From Bacillota bacterium (GTDB lineage: Bacteria > Bacillota > Clostridia > Acetivibrionales > Acetivibrionaceae): 56,343 nucleotides of DNA. The notes beneath the pieces are model-generated. The model was given only the letters and a program-made list of their open reading frames with translations, had not been told where the DNA came from and did not search any database. The stretch is taken from the NCBI GenBank assembly GCA_023421115.1, contig JAEZUI010000037.1:1-56343 (forward strand), given 5' to 3'. Shown in pieces: positions 35,097 through 44,701 of the stretch (positions within the stretch are counted from its first letter, which is position 1; the number at the start of each line of letters is the position of its first letter). Both the position numbers and the translations under genes were made by a program.

Positions 35097-35130
35097 AAAA
35101 GCTTCGGGGCATTCCCGCCCCTGAGCTTTT
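35097..35130 (-). terminator. Hairpin between xylA and galM
   Basis: AAAAGCT..GGGGC (35097-35110) pairs with GCCCC..AGCTTTT (35117-35130). The minus-strand product ends in a short T-rich run. A partial terminator lowering epimerase expression relative to xylA is likely. Confidence 0.7.
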
Positions 35131-35162
35131 AATCTAGCTTCATGAACATATAATCATAAGAA

Positions 35163-36482
35163 TTAGCTTTCAATTATATATTTATTCAACATTGCTTCAA
35201 GAACTTCCTGTCTGCCCGAAGTATTTTTTAATGAATTATTTTCTAAAGCATATTTCTCTAACTCTTTAAATCCAACTTTACCAGCTACGATATCGCTGCC
35301 GATACCAGTCTTGAAGCTCTGATACCTTTCATCAATAAACTTATCAAACTTAGCATCTTGTATCATCTTGTAAGCTACTTGTAAGCCTCTTGCAAAAGCA
35401 TCCATACCTGCAATATGAGCATAGAAAAGATCTATTGGTTCAAAAGATCCTCTTCTAACTTTTGAGTCAAAGTTCAAGCCACCTTTTGTAAATCCACCGG
35501 ATTTTAACAATTCATACATTGCAAGAGTAGTGTCATATATATTTGTTGGGAATTGGTCGGTATCCCATCCTAATAACAAATCTCCTTGATTTGCATCTAT
35601 GCTTCCTAACACACCATTTATAGCTGATACTCTAAGCTCATGCTGGAATGTATGTGCAGCAAGTGTAGCATGATTTGCTTCTATGTTCATTTTGAAGTCT
35701 TTCTCAAGTCCGTAGGTTCTCAAGAAATTCAATACTGTTGCAGTATCAAAATCATACTGATGTTTTGTAGGCTCTTTTGGCTTAGGCTCTATCAATAACT
35801 GACCATCAAAACCTATTTCTTTTTTGTAGTCAACAGCCATTTTCAAAAATCTTCCCATATTGTCAAGCTCAAGCTTCATATCTGTATTAAGTAGAGTCTC
35901 ATAACCTTCTCTACCGCCCCAGAATACATAGTTTTGTCCACCAAGCTCCATAGTAACTTCCATTGCCTTCTTAACCTGAGCTGCTGCAAATGCAAATACA
36001 TCTGCATTTGGTGAAGTTGACGCACCATGCATAAATCTTGGGTTACCGAAAGCATTGGTGGTTCCCCATAAAAGCTTTACGCTGCTGTTTTTCATACGAT
36101 CTTTTATTGCAGCTACAATCTCATCAAGTCTTTTATTTGTCTCTTTAAGATTATCAGCTTCAGGAGCTATATCTCTATCATGGAAACAGAAGAAAGGAAC
36201 GCCTAACTTTTCACAGAATTCGAAATTAGCCTCAACTTTTAATTTAGCTAACTCCATAGGATCTGTAACATTATCCCATGATCTTTGAGCTGTTCCTACG
36301 CCAAAAGGATCTCCACCTGTACCTTGAAATGTATGCCAATAAGCAACTGCAAACCTGAGATGCTCTTTCATAGTTTTATTTCCAACAACTTCATCCGGAT
36401 TATAATACTTGAACGCTAAAGGATTATCTGATTTGGCGCCCTCGTATTGCACTTTCGATACCTCTTTAAAAAACTCTGACAT
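35163..36482 (-). CDS. xylA: Xylose isomerase
   Basis: A 439-aa metal-dependent enzyme converting D-xylose to D-xylulose. Class II length. Visible signatures are WHTFQGTGGDPFG, the catalytic FCFHDRDIAPE (His and Asp), RFMHGASTSPNADVFAFAAA, the metal-binding EPKPKEPTKHQYD, MNIEANHATLAAHTFQHEL and GSIDANQGDLLLGWDTDQFP, all intact. Ribosome site AGGAGG precedes the ATG. It lies 29 bp after the xylulokinase gene on the same strand, forming the standard xylBA pair with a beta-xylosidase upstream. Confidence 0.97.
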   Translation of the reverse strand: MSEFFKEVSKVQYEGAKSDNPLAFKYYNPDEVVGNKTMKEHLRFAVAYWHTFQGTGGDPFGVGTAQRSWDNVTDPMELAKLKVEANFEFCEKLGVPFFCFHDRDIAPEADNLKETNKRLDEIVAAIKDRMKNSSVKLLWGTTNAFGNPRFMHGASTSPNADVFAFAAAQVKKAMEVTMELGGQNYVFWGGREGYETLLNTDMKLELDNMGRFLKMAVDYKKEIGFDGQLLIEPKPKEPTKHQYDFDTATVLNFLRTYGLEKDFKMNIEANHATLAAHTFQHELRVSAINGVLGSIDANQGDLLLGWDTDQFPTNIYDTTLAMYELLKSGGFTKGGLNFDSKVRRGSFEPIDLFYAHIAGMDAFARGLQVAYKMIQDAKFDKFIDERYQSFKTGIGSDIVAGKVGFKELEKYALENNSLKNTSGRQEVLEAMLNKYIIES

Positions 36483-36511
36483 ATTCCATACCTCCTAAGT
36501 TTATATATAAT

Positions 36512-38047
36512 TTAATTACTCCTAAGTATATCTGAAAGATCTTTAAAATCATTGCTTAATGACTTATACAGATTCTTGTATATGCCGTAAACTTTATTAT
36601 AACGTGCGTTAGCACTCATATCTGGATTCTGCTTTGTTACAACTTTGATTACAGAGTCACAAGCTTCCGGCACACTATTATAAATTCCTGCGCCAACACC
36701 TGCAAGTAAAGCAACACCTAGTGCCGGTCCTTCACTTGAATTTATTGTGGTGATCTCAGTTCCAAACACATCACCTTGCATTTGTCTCCATAGCTTACTT
36801 TTTCCTCCGCCTCCCGATGCTCTGACTTCGTTTACATCAACACCCATTTCTTTTATTACTTCGAAACAATCTTTAAGACTGTAAACAACGCCTTCCATTA
36901 CTGCTCGTAAAAGATCCTGCTTTTCATGTTTTGCTGACAATCCAAAAAATACGCCTCTTGCATCAGGATCAAGATGCGGAGTCCTCTCTCCCATCAAATA
37001 TGGCAAGTAAACAAGTCCGTTTGCTCCTACAGCAACCTTCTCTGCTGCCTGATCCATCAATATGTAAGGGTCTATTTTCATCATATCTGCTGTTGCCATT
37101 TCGTCTTTGCATAAGTTATCTCTAAACCATTTAAGTGATAGACCTGCTGCCTGAGTAACACCCATTATATGCCAAGTATTTGGTACTGCATGACAAAAAG
37201 TATGTACTCTGCCCTTAGGATCTATACTTACATTTTGTGAAAATGCAAAAACTACGCCGGATGTACCTATAGTTGAAGATACAATTCCAGCTCTTACAAT
37301 TCCATTACCAATTGCGCCAGCAGCCTGGTCACCAGCACCGCCAACAACAGCAGTTCCTTCTTTAAGGCCTGTTATTTCAGCTGCCTGTCTGTGAACTTTT
37401 CCACTGACTTCATAGGATTCATAGAGTTCACCCAACATACTTTTTCTAAGGCCAAGTTTGGAAATAACTTCATCGCTCCAACATCTCTTTGGTATATCCA
37501 TTAGCTGCATCCCACTGGCATCTGAAACTTCTGTGGCGAATTCTCCAGTAAGACGAAATCTTATATAGTCCTTTGGAAGAAGGATCTTTTCAACCTTTTC
37601 AAAAATTTCAGGCTCATTATTCTTAACCCAAAGAATTTTTGATGCTGTAAACCCTGTCAAAGCAGGATTAGCTGTAATTTCAATAAGTCTTTCTTTTCCA
37701 ATTTTATTTGAAATCTCATCACACTCGGCAAAACTTCTCTGATCACACCATATAATTGATTTTCTAAGAACTTTGTGTTCTTTATCCAAAAGAACCGCTC
37801 CGTGCATTTGCCCGGATAAACCAACACCCTTAATATCAGAAGCATTAACTCCACTTTTTGAAATAACATCATTAATGGTACCACTAACTGCCTTCCACCA
37901 ATCCTCCGGATCTTGCTCAGCCCAACCATTATTAGGCTGGTACAACGGATACTCTCTTAAAGAACTGGCAATTGAATTACCGTTTTCATCAAATAAGACA
38001 GTTTTTGTACCGGATGTACCTATATCAATACCAAGTAAATAAGGCAA
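36512..38047 (-). CDS. xylB: Xylulokinase
   Basis: A 511-aa FGGY-family sugar kinase phosphorylating D-xylulose to enter the pentose-phosphate pathway. N-terminal phosphate loop GIDIGTSGTKTVLFDENG, xylulokinase substrate loop GLSGQMHGAVLLD, WCDQRSFAECD, and the C-terminal FGGY signature region (MEGVVYSLKDCFE; RASGGGGKSKLWRQMQGDVF, read as SGGGGKSKLW) are present. Length matches the family. It starts 58 bp after the GH3 gene stop and precedes xylA. Confidence 0.95.
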   Translation of the reverse strand: MPYLLGIDIGTSGTKTVLFDENGNSIASSLREYPLYQPNNGWAEQDPEDWWKAVSGTINDVISKSGVNASDIKGVGLSGQMHGAVLLDKEHKVLRKSIIWCDQRSFAECDEISNKIGKERLIEITANPALTGFTASKILWVKNNEPEIFEKVEKILLPKDYIRFRLTGEFATEVSDASGMQLMDIPKRCWSDEVISKLGLRKSMLGELYESYEVSGKVHRQAAEITGLKEGTAVVGGAGDQAAGAIGNGIVRAGIVSSTIGTSGVVFAFSQNVSIDPKGRVHTFCHAVPNTWHIMGVTQAAGLSLKWFRDNLCKDEMATADMMKIDPYILMDQAAEKVAVGANGLVYLPYLMGERTPHLDPDARGVFFGLSAKHEKQDLLRAVMEGVVYSLKDCFEVIKEMGVDVNEVRASGGGGKSKLWRQMQGDVFGTEITTINSSEGPALGVALLAGVGAGIYNSVPEACDSVIKVVTKQNPDMSANARYNKVYGIYKNLYKSLSNDFKDLSDILRSN

Positions 38048-38105
38048 CCTAATCCCTCCTAATCATTATAATCCTCATATATTTTATACTACTTATTATA
38101 CATAA

Positions 38106-40283
38106 TTAATATTCCAATTCAATAGCTTCTCCAATTAATTCATAGGTAGTTTTCAAAACTTTTGTATTTGTCAATTTTTGACTACGATCATCGGGCTGAC
38201 TTCCACCGACAAAGATCTCAAATTTCCTAGGAGACAATATACATTTCCCTTCATTATCAATAGCAGCCATTTGTCTTGGGTTTAATTCAAAGTTGACTTC
38301 TTTTTCCTCACCAGGTGCTAAATTAATTCTGTTAAAACCTGAGAGCTGCCATTTTGGTGTGTCAACTCCATCACATAATTTCAGATATAGCTGCACAACT
38401 TCATCCGACTTATAGTTACCTTTATTTTTTACTTTTACACTACATGAAATCTTATCACCTGTTTTAATTTTATTATTTGATATTAACAAATCTCTATATT
38501 CAAATTTGGTATAGCTAAGACCATAACCAAAAGGATAAAGAGCTTCATTTTTCATATATTTGTAAGTACGGTTGACCATAGAATAGTCTTTAAAATCAGG
38601 TAACTCTTCGGTCGTCTTGTAAAAAGTAACAGGAAGCCTTGCCGCTGGGCTATAATCTCCGAACAACAATGATGCAATAGCTTTTCCACCCTCTGCTCCA
38701 GGGTACCAAGCTTGAATTATTGCAGGAATATTTTGATCTGCCCATGTGACTGCTAAAGCACTACCTGAAAGTAATACAAGAATAATTGGCTTTCCGGTTT
38801 TGTACACTTCCTCAAGCAATTCCTGTTGGAGTCCGGGAAGATTGAGATGGGGTTTATCCCCACTGGCATATACATTTGATGCGTCGCCTTCTTCTCCTTC
38901 AAGATTTGCATCTAAGCCTAAGCACATTACAACAACATCTGATCTCTCCGCTGCGGAAATTGCCTCGGCAAATCCTTCTCTTGGCTCACTTAACCCAATC
39001 CTTTCATTGTATAAGTGACAACCATACGCATAGTACACTCTTGTATCTTCCGTTACTGCTTCCCTTATTCCCTCTAGCACAGTAACATATTTTGATGCCG
39101 TTCCAAAATAGTTACCTATAAGAGCCTCTCTACTATCTGCATTCGGCCCAATAACAGCAATAGACTTTATTTTGTTTTTATCAAGTGGGAGAATTTTATC
39201 GTTCTTTAGAAGCACCAACGATTTTTTTGATATCTCAAGAGAGAATTTTCTATGTTTGTCGCAGTCGTTCACTTCATATGGAATGTTAGTATAAGGGACT
39301 TTGTCATTATCATCGAACATTCCGAGCTTCATTCTTGTAGTCATTAGTCTTATTACACACTCATCTATTGCCTCTTCACTTACTAAACCTTCTTTATGCG
39401 CAATCAACAAATTTCCGTACATATTTCCACAATTTAGGTCACAGCCATTATTAACGGCTAGCGCGACAGATTCTGGAGCAGTTTTAGTAACTTTATGATT
39501 TTCGTGGAAGTCTTTTATTGCCCAACAGTCAGAAGTAACATGACCTTTAAAACCCCACTCCTCACGTAGTATTTCCTTAAGCAAGGTTTTACTTCCACAG
39601 CAAGGTTCGCCATTTGTCCTGTTATATGCTCCCATTACAATTTCTACACCTGCCTCTTTTACAAGTTCTTTAAAAGCAGGCAGATAAGTTTCTCTCATAT
39701 CCTTTTGGGAAGCAATTGCATCAAACTCGTGCCTTTCACCTTCCGGACCGCTGTGCACTGCAAAATGCTTTGCACATGCAGCAACCTTAAGATATTTTCC
39801 ATTACCTTGCAAACCTTTAACAAAAGCAACTCCTAACCTACCCGTCAAATATGGATCTTCTCCATATGTTTCGTGTCCCCGTCCCCATCTAGGGTCACGG
39901 AATATATTTATATTCGGTGACCAGCAAGTTAAGCCCTTATATATACCATGATCGTCTTTTCTTTGAAACTCATGGTACTTTGCTCTAGCCTCTGTAGATA
40001 TAATATCTGCAGTATCATAAATCAAATCCACATCAAAGGTTGCAGCTAGTCCTATAGCTTGTGGAAATACGGTAGCGGTTCCTGCTCTAGCAACTCCATG
40101 CAGAACCTCACTCCACCAATTATAAGAAGGTACACCCAACCTAGCTATTGCCGGTGCACTATGTAGCATTTGCATAACCTTCTCTTCAAGTGTCATTCTT
40201 GAAACCAAATCTTTTGCACGTTCCTCGAAACTAAGTTCCTTGTCCTTATAACCTTCTAAGCTGGATTTTGATGAGTTATTCAA
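38106..40283 (-). CDS. GH3 family beta-xylosidase/beta-glucosidase, cytoplasmic
   Basis: A 725-aa glycoside hydrolase. Domain 1 has DPRWGRGHETYGEDPYLTG and KHFAVHSGPEGERHEF; the nucleophile Asp lies in HVTSDCWAI (about residue 258). Domain 2 begins near KKSLVLLKNDKILPL, and a fibronectin-III-like C-terminal domain follows (PFGYGLSYTKFEY onwards). KHFAVHSGPE is typical of GH3 xylosidases, and the gene precedes xylB and xylA, so it probably splits imported xylo-oligosaccharides. There is no signal peptide. The likely start codon is TTG at 40283, eight bases after GGGGG; no ATG occurs near the family N-terminus. Confidence 0.9.
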   Translation of the reverse strand: MNNSSKSSLEGYKDKELSFEERAKDLVSRMTLEEKVMQMLHSAPAIARLGVPSYNWWSEVLHGVARAGTATVFPQAIGLAATFDVDLIYDTADIISTEARAKYHEFQRKDDHGIYKGLTCWSPNINIFRDPRWGRGHETYGEDPYLTGRLGVAFVKGLQGNGKYLKVAACAKHFAVHSGPEGERHEFDAIASQKDMRETYLPAFKELVKEAGVEIVMGAYNRTNGEPCCGSKTLLKEILREEWGFKGHVTSDCWAIKDFHENHKVTKTAPESVALAVNNGCDLNCGNMYGNLLIAHKEGLVSEEAIDECVIRLMTTRMKLGMFDDNDKVPYTNIPYEVNDCDKHRKFSLEISKKSLVLLKNDKILPLDKNKIKSIAVIGPNADSREALIGNYFGTASKYVTVLEGIREAVTEDTRVYYAYGCHLYNERIGLSEPREGFAEAISAAERSDVVVMCLGLDANLEGEEGDASNVYASGDKPHLNLPGLQQELLEEVYKTGKPIILVLLSGSALAVTWADQNIPAIIQAWYPGAEGGKAIASLLFGDYSPAARLPVTFYKTTEELPDFKDYSMVNRTYKYMKNEALYPFGYGLSYTKFEYRDLLISNNKIKTGDKISCSVKVKNKGNYKSDEVVQLYLKLCDGVDTPKWQLSGFNRINLAPGEEKEVNFELNPRQMAAIDNEGKCILSPRKFEIFVGGSQPDDRSQKLTNTKVLKTTYELIGEAIELEY

Positions 40284-40403
40284 AAATAATCCCCCTTTAG
40301 TTTTATAATACTATCAATTCACTACTTTCAAAGGACCTAATGCTTATAACACTTATATATATTGCCCAAAATGAAACAAATTATTTTATAAAACTACTAA
40401 AAT

Positions 40404-40412
40404 ATTATAACA
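40404..40412 (-). promoter_or_regulatory. Extended -10 promoter of the GH3-xylBA operon
   Basis: On the minus strand TGTTATAAT is a perfect extended -10 element about 120 bp before the GH3 start; the -35 region is weak, as allowed with TGnTATAAT. No catabolite (cre) site was recognised with confidence. Confidence 0.5.
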
Positions 40413-40498
40413 CAATTAATTAACATGAACAGTTATTTTTTGCACATTTAAAAAAATTTCACCTACAAATCCCGAATTTAAAAATACAAGTTTACAAT

Positions 40499-40602
40499 AA
40501 GGCCATTTCAAAAAATAACCTATACAATAATTAAGTCACAAACCCCATCAAATCAGATTTTTTGAAATGGCGATTGACCAGTTATTTTTTTTGAATCACC
40601 TA
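40499..40602. repeat. Dispersed palindromic repeat, copy E (short form)
   Basis: GCCATTTCAAAAAATAACCT opens the element (40502-40521), the inverse TTTTTTGAAATGGC follows, then ATTGACCAGTTATTTTTTTT and ATCACCT. Nearly identical in plan to copies B and C. It lies 215 bp upstream of the GH3 start. Confidence 0.8.
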
Positions 40603-40624
40603 AAATAAAAAAGAATATAAAAAT

Positions 40625-40648
40625 ATCGAGGGCTAATAGTCCCCCGAT
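40625..40648 (-). terminator. Intrinsic terminator of importer 2 operon
   Basis: ATCGAGGG (40625-40632) pairs with CCCCCGAT (40641-40648) with one mismatch. On the minus strand the stem is followed by ATTTTTATATT. It lies between repeat copies E and F downstream of the LplC-like gene. Confidence 0.7.
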
Positions 40649-40700
40649 CTTATTATACAGTTATAATAAAAAATTAGTATTAATATGCAAGTGAGCCAAT

Positions 40701-40859
40701 TAGATGATTCCAAAAAGTAACTGGTCACTGGGTGTCTCAAAAAAGCTGATTTACATTTTTTGCACTGCAAAATAATGTTCCTCTGTTTGAAAGCTTTTAA
40801 GCTTTCATAATTGGGCTGAATCTAGATATATTGACTAATGAATTTTTTTGAAACACCTT
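40701..40859. repeat. Dispersed palindromic repeat, copy F (long form)
   Basis: About 159 bp, with GATTCCAAAAAGTAACTGGT at one end and TTTTTTTGAAACACCT at the other. It has the same core as copy D (TTTACATTTTTTGCACTGCA, then CTGTTTGAAAGCTTTTAA) but the GTGTTTC-type arms of copy A. It lies just after the LplC-like stop codon. The rest of 40284-40885 is AT-rich with no ORF. Confidence 0.8.
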
Positions 40860-40885
40860 GCTTATGTGCATAGCAATAATTAATT

Positions 40886-41803
40886 TTATTCCTTAACACC
40901 ACCAACATTAAGACCCGTTACAAAGTACCGCTGCACAAATGGATATACCATAATTATAGGTACCATTGCTACAATAGTTATTGCTGCTTGCATTGCTATT
41001 GGCGTAACCATTCCTCCTGCTAATTCAGCACCAATTCCACTAGTTGCAGCTTGTGCAGTTTGACCCTGTGAAAAGGACGACGCTAGAAGCTTTTGAAGTT
41101 CATAAGATAAAGTACTTAAGTTCTGTTTTGATGACGCATATAAATGGGTATCAAACCAGTTGTTCCATTGCCATATAGCAACAAACATTCCCACAACCGC
41201 TAAAGCCGGTTTACATAGTGGAAGAACCAACCTAATGAATATCTTGAAATCACCCGCTCCGTCAAGCCTTGCTGATTCAATTAAGCTTTCCGAGATAGAA
41301 GACATATAAGTTCTAACTACTATAACGTTAAACGCTGATATCAACGCAGGAATAACGTATACCCAAAAGCTTCCGTACAACCCAAGTTTTTGAATGAGCA
41401 AAAATCCAGGTATCAAACCGGCATTAAAATACATAGTTAATACAACAGCAATTGTAATAAATTTGTTAAAAATGTACTCCTTTCTACTTAAACAATAAGC
41501 CATCATAGCTGTTAGGAATACATTTAAAGTAACAGATATTACAGTTCTTGCAACCGATACGAAAAAGGCATTAATAACGGTACCTGATATAAATACCGAT
41601 CTATAATTCTGTAATGAAAATTGTCTAGGCCAAAGGTATATACCGCCTCTTACCGAATCCAATCCATCATTAAAAGAAACAGCCAAAGTGTTTAAAAAAG
41701 GATACAACGTAACAACAACAAGAAATAATAAAAAGATCACATTAACAATATTAAATATAACATCACTAAGCTTATACCTTTTGTTTCTAAATCTAATATA
41801 CAT
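40886..41803 (-). CDS. ABC transporter permease, LplC type
   Basis: A 305-aa CUT1-family permease with six helices and the EAA loop SLIESARLDGAGDFKIFIRL. NGLDVGGVKE-type ending (TGLNVGGVKE) is typical of LplC/YtcP proteins. The ATG at 41803 follows AGAGGGG at 11 bases; the longer frame starting at 41863 would overlap the LplB-type gene by 40 bases. Second permease of an importer with a 560-residue binding protein, a set used in clostridia for complex oligosaccharides. The ATPase is not linked. Confidence 0.9.
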   Translation of the reverse strand: MYIRFRNKRYKLSDVIFNIVNVIFLLFLVVVTLYPFLNTLAVSFNDGLDSVRGGIYLWPRQFSLQNYRSVFISGTVINAFFVSVARTVISVTLNVFLTAMMAYCLSRKEYIFNKFITIAVVLTMYFNAGLIPGFLLIQKLGLYGSFWVYVIPALISAFNVIVVRTYMSSISESLIESARLDGAGDFKIFIRLVLPLCKPALAVVGMFVAIWQWNNWFDTHLYASSKQNLSTLSYELQKLLASSFSQGQTAQAATSGIGAELAGGMVTPIAMQAAITIVAMVPIIMVYPFVQRYFVTGLNVGGVKE

Positions 41804-41823
41804 AAATATAACAGCCCCTCTTT

Positions 41824-42801
41824 TTAAATAAGTCTTTCTTCTCCAAGCAGTTTGCAAACCCAATTTGCAACGAATAACAACACTATACTAACAACAGTCT
41901 TAAACATACCTGCTGCAGTTGCAAGTGAATAGTTACCTTGCCTAATGCCGTATCTAAGAGTAAATACATCAATAGTTTCTGACCACTCAATATTTAATCC
42001 GTTTCCTAAGAGATACTGAAATTCAAATCCAGCGTTCAGTACACTTGCTATATTCATTATCAAAAGAACAACAATTGTCGATTTAATACTAGGAAGTGTA
42101 ATATTCCACATTTTCCTAAACCTTCCTGCACCATCAATGTCAGCCGCCTCATACAGATTAGGATCTATAGAAGTCATAGCACCTAGATAAATAATAGCAT
42201 TAAAACCGACATTTTTCCATATGTTTCCAAGTCCAAAAATGCCCCAAAAGTACTTTCCTTCTCCTAACCACATTATTGGATCCTTAATCAAGTGTAACTT
42301 CATTAGTACAATATTTATGATACCATTCTCTGTTGACAAAGATTGAGCTATAATACTACAGGCTATAACCCAAGATATAAAATACGGCAAATACGAAATA
42401 GTCTGCACTGTCTTTTTAAAAGCTAAGTTCTTTACTTCATTCAATAAAAGAGCTAAACCAATCGCTGTCACAAAGGACAAAAGTATATTAATAAGACTCA
42501 TAGAAACAGTGTTTCTTAATACTCTTATAAAACCTTCATCCATAAATAGAAATTTAAAATTATCAAATCCAACCCACTTCTGATTAAAAATGCTTTTTCC
42601 CGGTCCGGGTCTATACCTCTGAAATGCCATTACCCATCCTGTAAGGGGTAAGTAATTGAATATGAATATATATATGAGAAGAGGAACTGACATAAAAATC
42701 AGCTGTCTTTGCTTTGTAATCGTTCGCCAAGTACTTCTCTTATAACTCTTTTTCGTATTTCTATTAATTTTTTTGCTAAATACCAAGGAAGTGTCTTCCA
42801 T
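41824..42801 (-). CDS. ABC transporter permease, LplB type
   Basis: A 325-aa CUT1 permease. The N-terminal MSVPLLIYIFIFNYLPLTGW is the hallmark of LplB/YteP proteins, followed by QRYRPGPGKSIF and the EAA loop NLYEAADIDGAGRFRKMWNI. Six helices. It pairs with the LplC-type permease 20 bp downstream; a hairpin separates it from the binding-protein gene upstream. Confidence 0.92.
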   Translation of the reverse strand: MEDTSLVFSKKINRNTKKSYKRSTWRTITKQRQLIFMSVPLLIYIFIFNYLPLTGWVMAFQRYRPGPGKSIFNQKWVGFDNFKFLFMDEGFIRVLRNTVSMSLINILLSFVTAIGLALLLNEVKNLAFKKTVQTISYLPYFISWVIACSIIAQSLSTENGIINIVLMKLHLIKDPIMWLGEGKYFWGIFGLGNIWKNVGFNAIIYLGAMTSIDPNLYEAADIDGAGRFRKMWNITLPSIKSTIVVLLIMNIASVLNAGFEFQYLLGNGLNIEWSETIDVFTLRYGIRQGNYSLATAAGMFKTVVSIVLLFVANWVCKLLGEERLI

Positions 42802-42916
42802 GAAAATTCTCCTCTATAATATAATCTTTATATCAATGCAAAAGAATCTCAAGTCTCTCTTTTACATTAATATATGCAATATTTATCCATAGAAATATTG
42901 CATATTGTTTGTATAT

Positions 42917-42952
42917 CCACACTCGGGTTTCGTTTTTAAAACCCGAGTGTGG
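42917..42952 (-). terminator. Hairpin between binding-protein and permease genes (importer 2)
   Basis: CCACACTCGGGT (42917-42928) pairs exactly with ACCCGAGTGTGG (42941-42952). It lies 20 bp after the binding-protein stop, the same place as the hairpin of importer 1, and probably sets a high ratio of binding protein to permease. Confidence 0.8.
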
Positions 42953-42971
42953 CATATAGTTTTAATAGTTA

Positions 42972-44654
42972 TTACTCGATTTTTGACAAGGTTCTTATTC
43001 TTTCTTGAATACCATCATTGTAAATCTTCTCAAGACCGGCAATGTCTAGTTTATTAAGTTGATCAGTATACTTTTTCCACAAACCTTCAAATTCACTTGG
43101 TTTTGAAGAAATAATCTTAGGCAAGTTTGAGAAGGCATAATCCTTTAACTTCTGATCGGTAACTTGCTCATCTGTACCAACCGGTATAGATATTGTATAA
43201 CATGGGAAGTAAACAGGATTCTCTGGCGGAATACCAAACAATAATCCTTGAGTCTTAACATTGTAGGCAGAAAGCACTTCCTTAGCAACTTCATCAAGCG
43301 AATCAAAATACTCACCTGGTTGCGAACCTGGAGAAGTAGCATTTCCATCACTATATGAACCTTCAAGCTTAGGACAGAATTGTAATAGAGATTCAGCCCA
43401 GTTAGCCAACTTCCATTCGTCTCTCTTGGAATTGTCTCTTTGTTCCTGCGTTCTATAGAACATTCCATTCTCATCCACCATATAGTCTTCGCCTTCAATA
43501 CCCCACTGCAATATTTTCTGCCATTTTTCTTCCAAAAGGGTATCTAGTGCTTTCATTATCCTATCTGGGTCTTTACAACTAGTACTTATTGCATAACCAC
43601 TGTTAACATTAATACTTGGATAAGTCAAATACCAATCCTGTATGTCTTTATCAAATGTTACAGGAACAGGAACATACTGTCTCTCATACATTTTCTGATC
43701 AATTATTGAGTTGTAACCCATTTGGAAATTCCATCTTTGATCATATAGACCCAATACTCTTCCGCTAGATATTTTGGAAATATAGGTATCAAAGTTATTT
43801 GTGAAACATTCTGGATCTACTACTCCAGCATTGTACATTTCGTTTAATTTCTTAAAATACCTCTTTGATATATCCAAATGAGCATAAATTTGAGCAACAT
43901 TGTTATCAACAACAACACCACCGTCATTTGGATGTCCGCTCAACTGTGCTGGAGCATTTCTAAGAGGCCAATCTTTACTTGGATCAGTAAGAATTTCAAA
44001 TCCGATTGTTTTCTGTCCATTTATTTCAGGATATTTCTTCATATACTGCTGAATAACATCGAACCACTCATCAAGAGTCTCAATCTTAGGATAACCAAAT
44101 TCCTTAAGTACCGCAGCCTGAATCCAGAATGCAGGACCATAGGACTCGTTCTGATAGTAGGTTCCTGAAGTTACACCGTAATTAGGCATGACATATACGT
44201 GACCACTCGCAGGATCTTTGATTTGATTGTAAATCGGACCGTAATGTTTTTTAAGATTTGGGTATTTGTCAATGTAATCTTCTAGTGGAATCAATGCTTC
44301 TGCATCAATGTACTCCTGTAAACCGGATTGTTCGCCAGCAAGACCTAGTAAATCGGGATAATCTCCACCAGCTATCATAATACCAGCTTTTTCTTTGGCC
44401 TCACCAACAAGAAATTCAAACTCGAATTTAACACCCAGCTCTTTTTCAATAAGTTTGTAAATCTTGTGATCTTTTGATGGCTGAGTAGCAGCCATTGAGT
44501 TGTAAACTCTGATTGTAAGTGGACCAGAGTCTGCGCCACCTGACTTATCAGGATCTGTAGTTCCAGGGTCTTTCTTACAACTTGCCAAACTTAAACAAAA
44601 AGATAAACAAAGTAAAACCGAAATACCACGTGAAAACCACCTGTTTCTACTCAT
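42972..44654 (-). CDS. Oligosaccharide-binding lipoprotein, LplA type
   Basis: A 560-aa solute-binding protein, longer than MalE-type proteins, as usual for the LplA group. Lipoprotein signal with lipobox LASC (Cys26) and a Lys/Asp/Thr/Gly linker; then TIRVYNSMAATQPSKDHKIY and AGGDYPDLLGLAG at standard places. First gene of the lplABC-like unit, with its own strong promoter. The substrate is probably a xylan- or pectin-type oligosaccharide, from context only. Confidence 0.9.
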   Translation of the reverse strand: MSRNRWFSRGISVLLCLSFCLSLASCKKDPGTTDPDKSGGADSGPLTIRVYNSMAATQPSKDHKIYKLIEKELGVKFEFEFLVGEAKEKAGIMIAGGDYPDLLGLAGEQSGLQEYIDAEALIPLEDYIDKYPNLKKHYGPIYNQIKDPASGHVYVMPNYGVTSGTYYQNESYGPAFWIQAAVLKEFGYPKIETLDEWFDVIQQYMKKYPEINGQKTIGFEILTDPSKDWPLRNAPAQLSGHPNDGGVVVDNNVAQIYAHLDISKRYFKKLNEMYNAGVVDPECFTNNFDTYISKISSGRVLGLYDQRWNFQMGYNSIIDQKMYERQYVPVPVTFDKDIQDWYLTYPSINVNSGYAISTSCKDPDRIMKALDTLLEEKWQKILQWGIEGEDYMVDENGMFYRTQEQRDNSKRDEWKLANWAESLLQFCPKLEGSYSDGNATSPGSQPGEYFDSLDEVAKEVLSAYNVKTQGLLFGIPPENPVYFPCYTISIPVGTDEQVTDQKLKDYAFSNLPKIISSKPSEFEGLWKKYTDQLNKLDIAGLEKIYNDGIQERIRTLSKIE

Positions 44655-44677
44655 AACGTTCCCCCTTGTTTTTGATT

Positions 44678-44699
44678 ATATGTAACACATAATACATAT
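44678..44699 (-). promoter_or_regulatory. Possible operator downstream of importer 2 promoter
   Basis: ATATGTA (44678-44684) and TACATAT (44693-44699) form an inverted repeat with an 8-base spacer just downstream of the -10 box, where a repressor could act. Confidence 0.4.
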
Positions 44700-44701
44700 T
44701 T

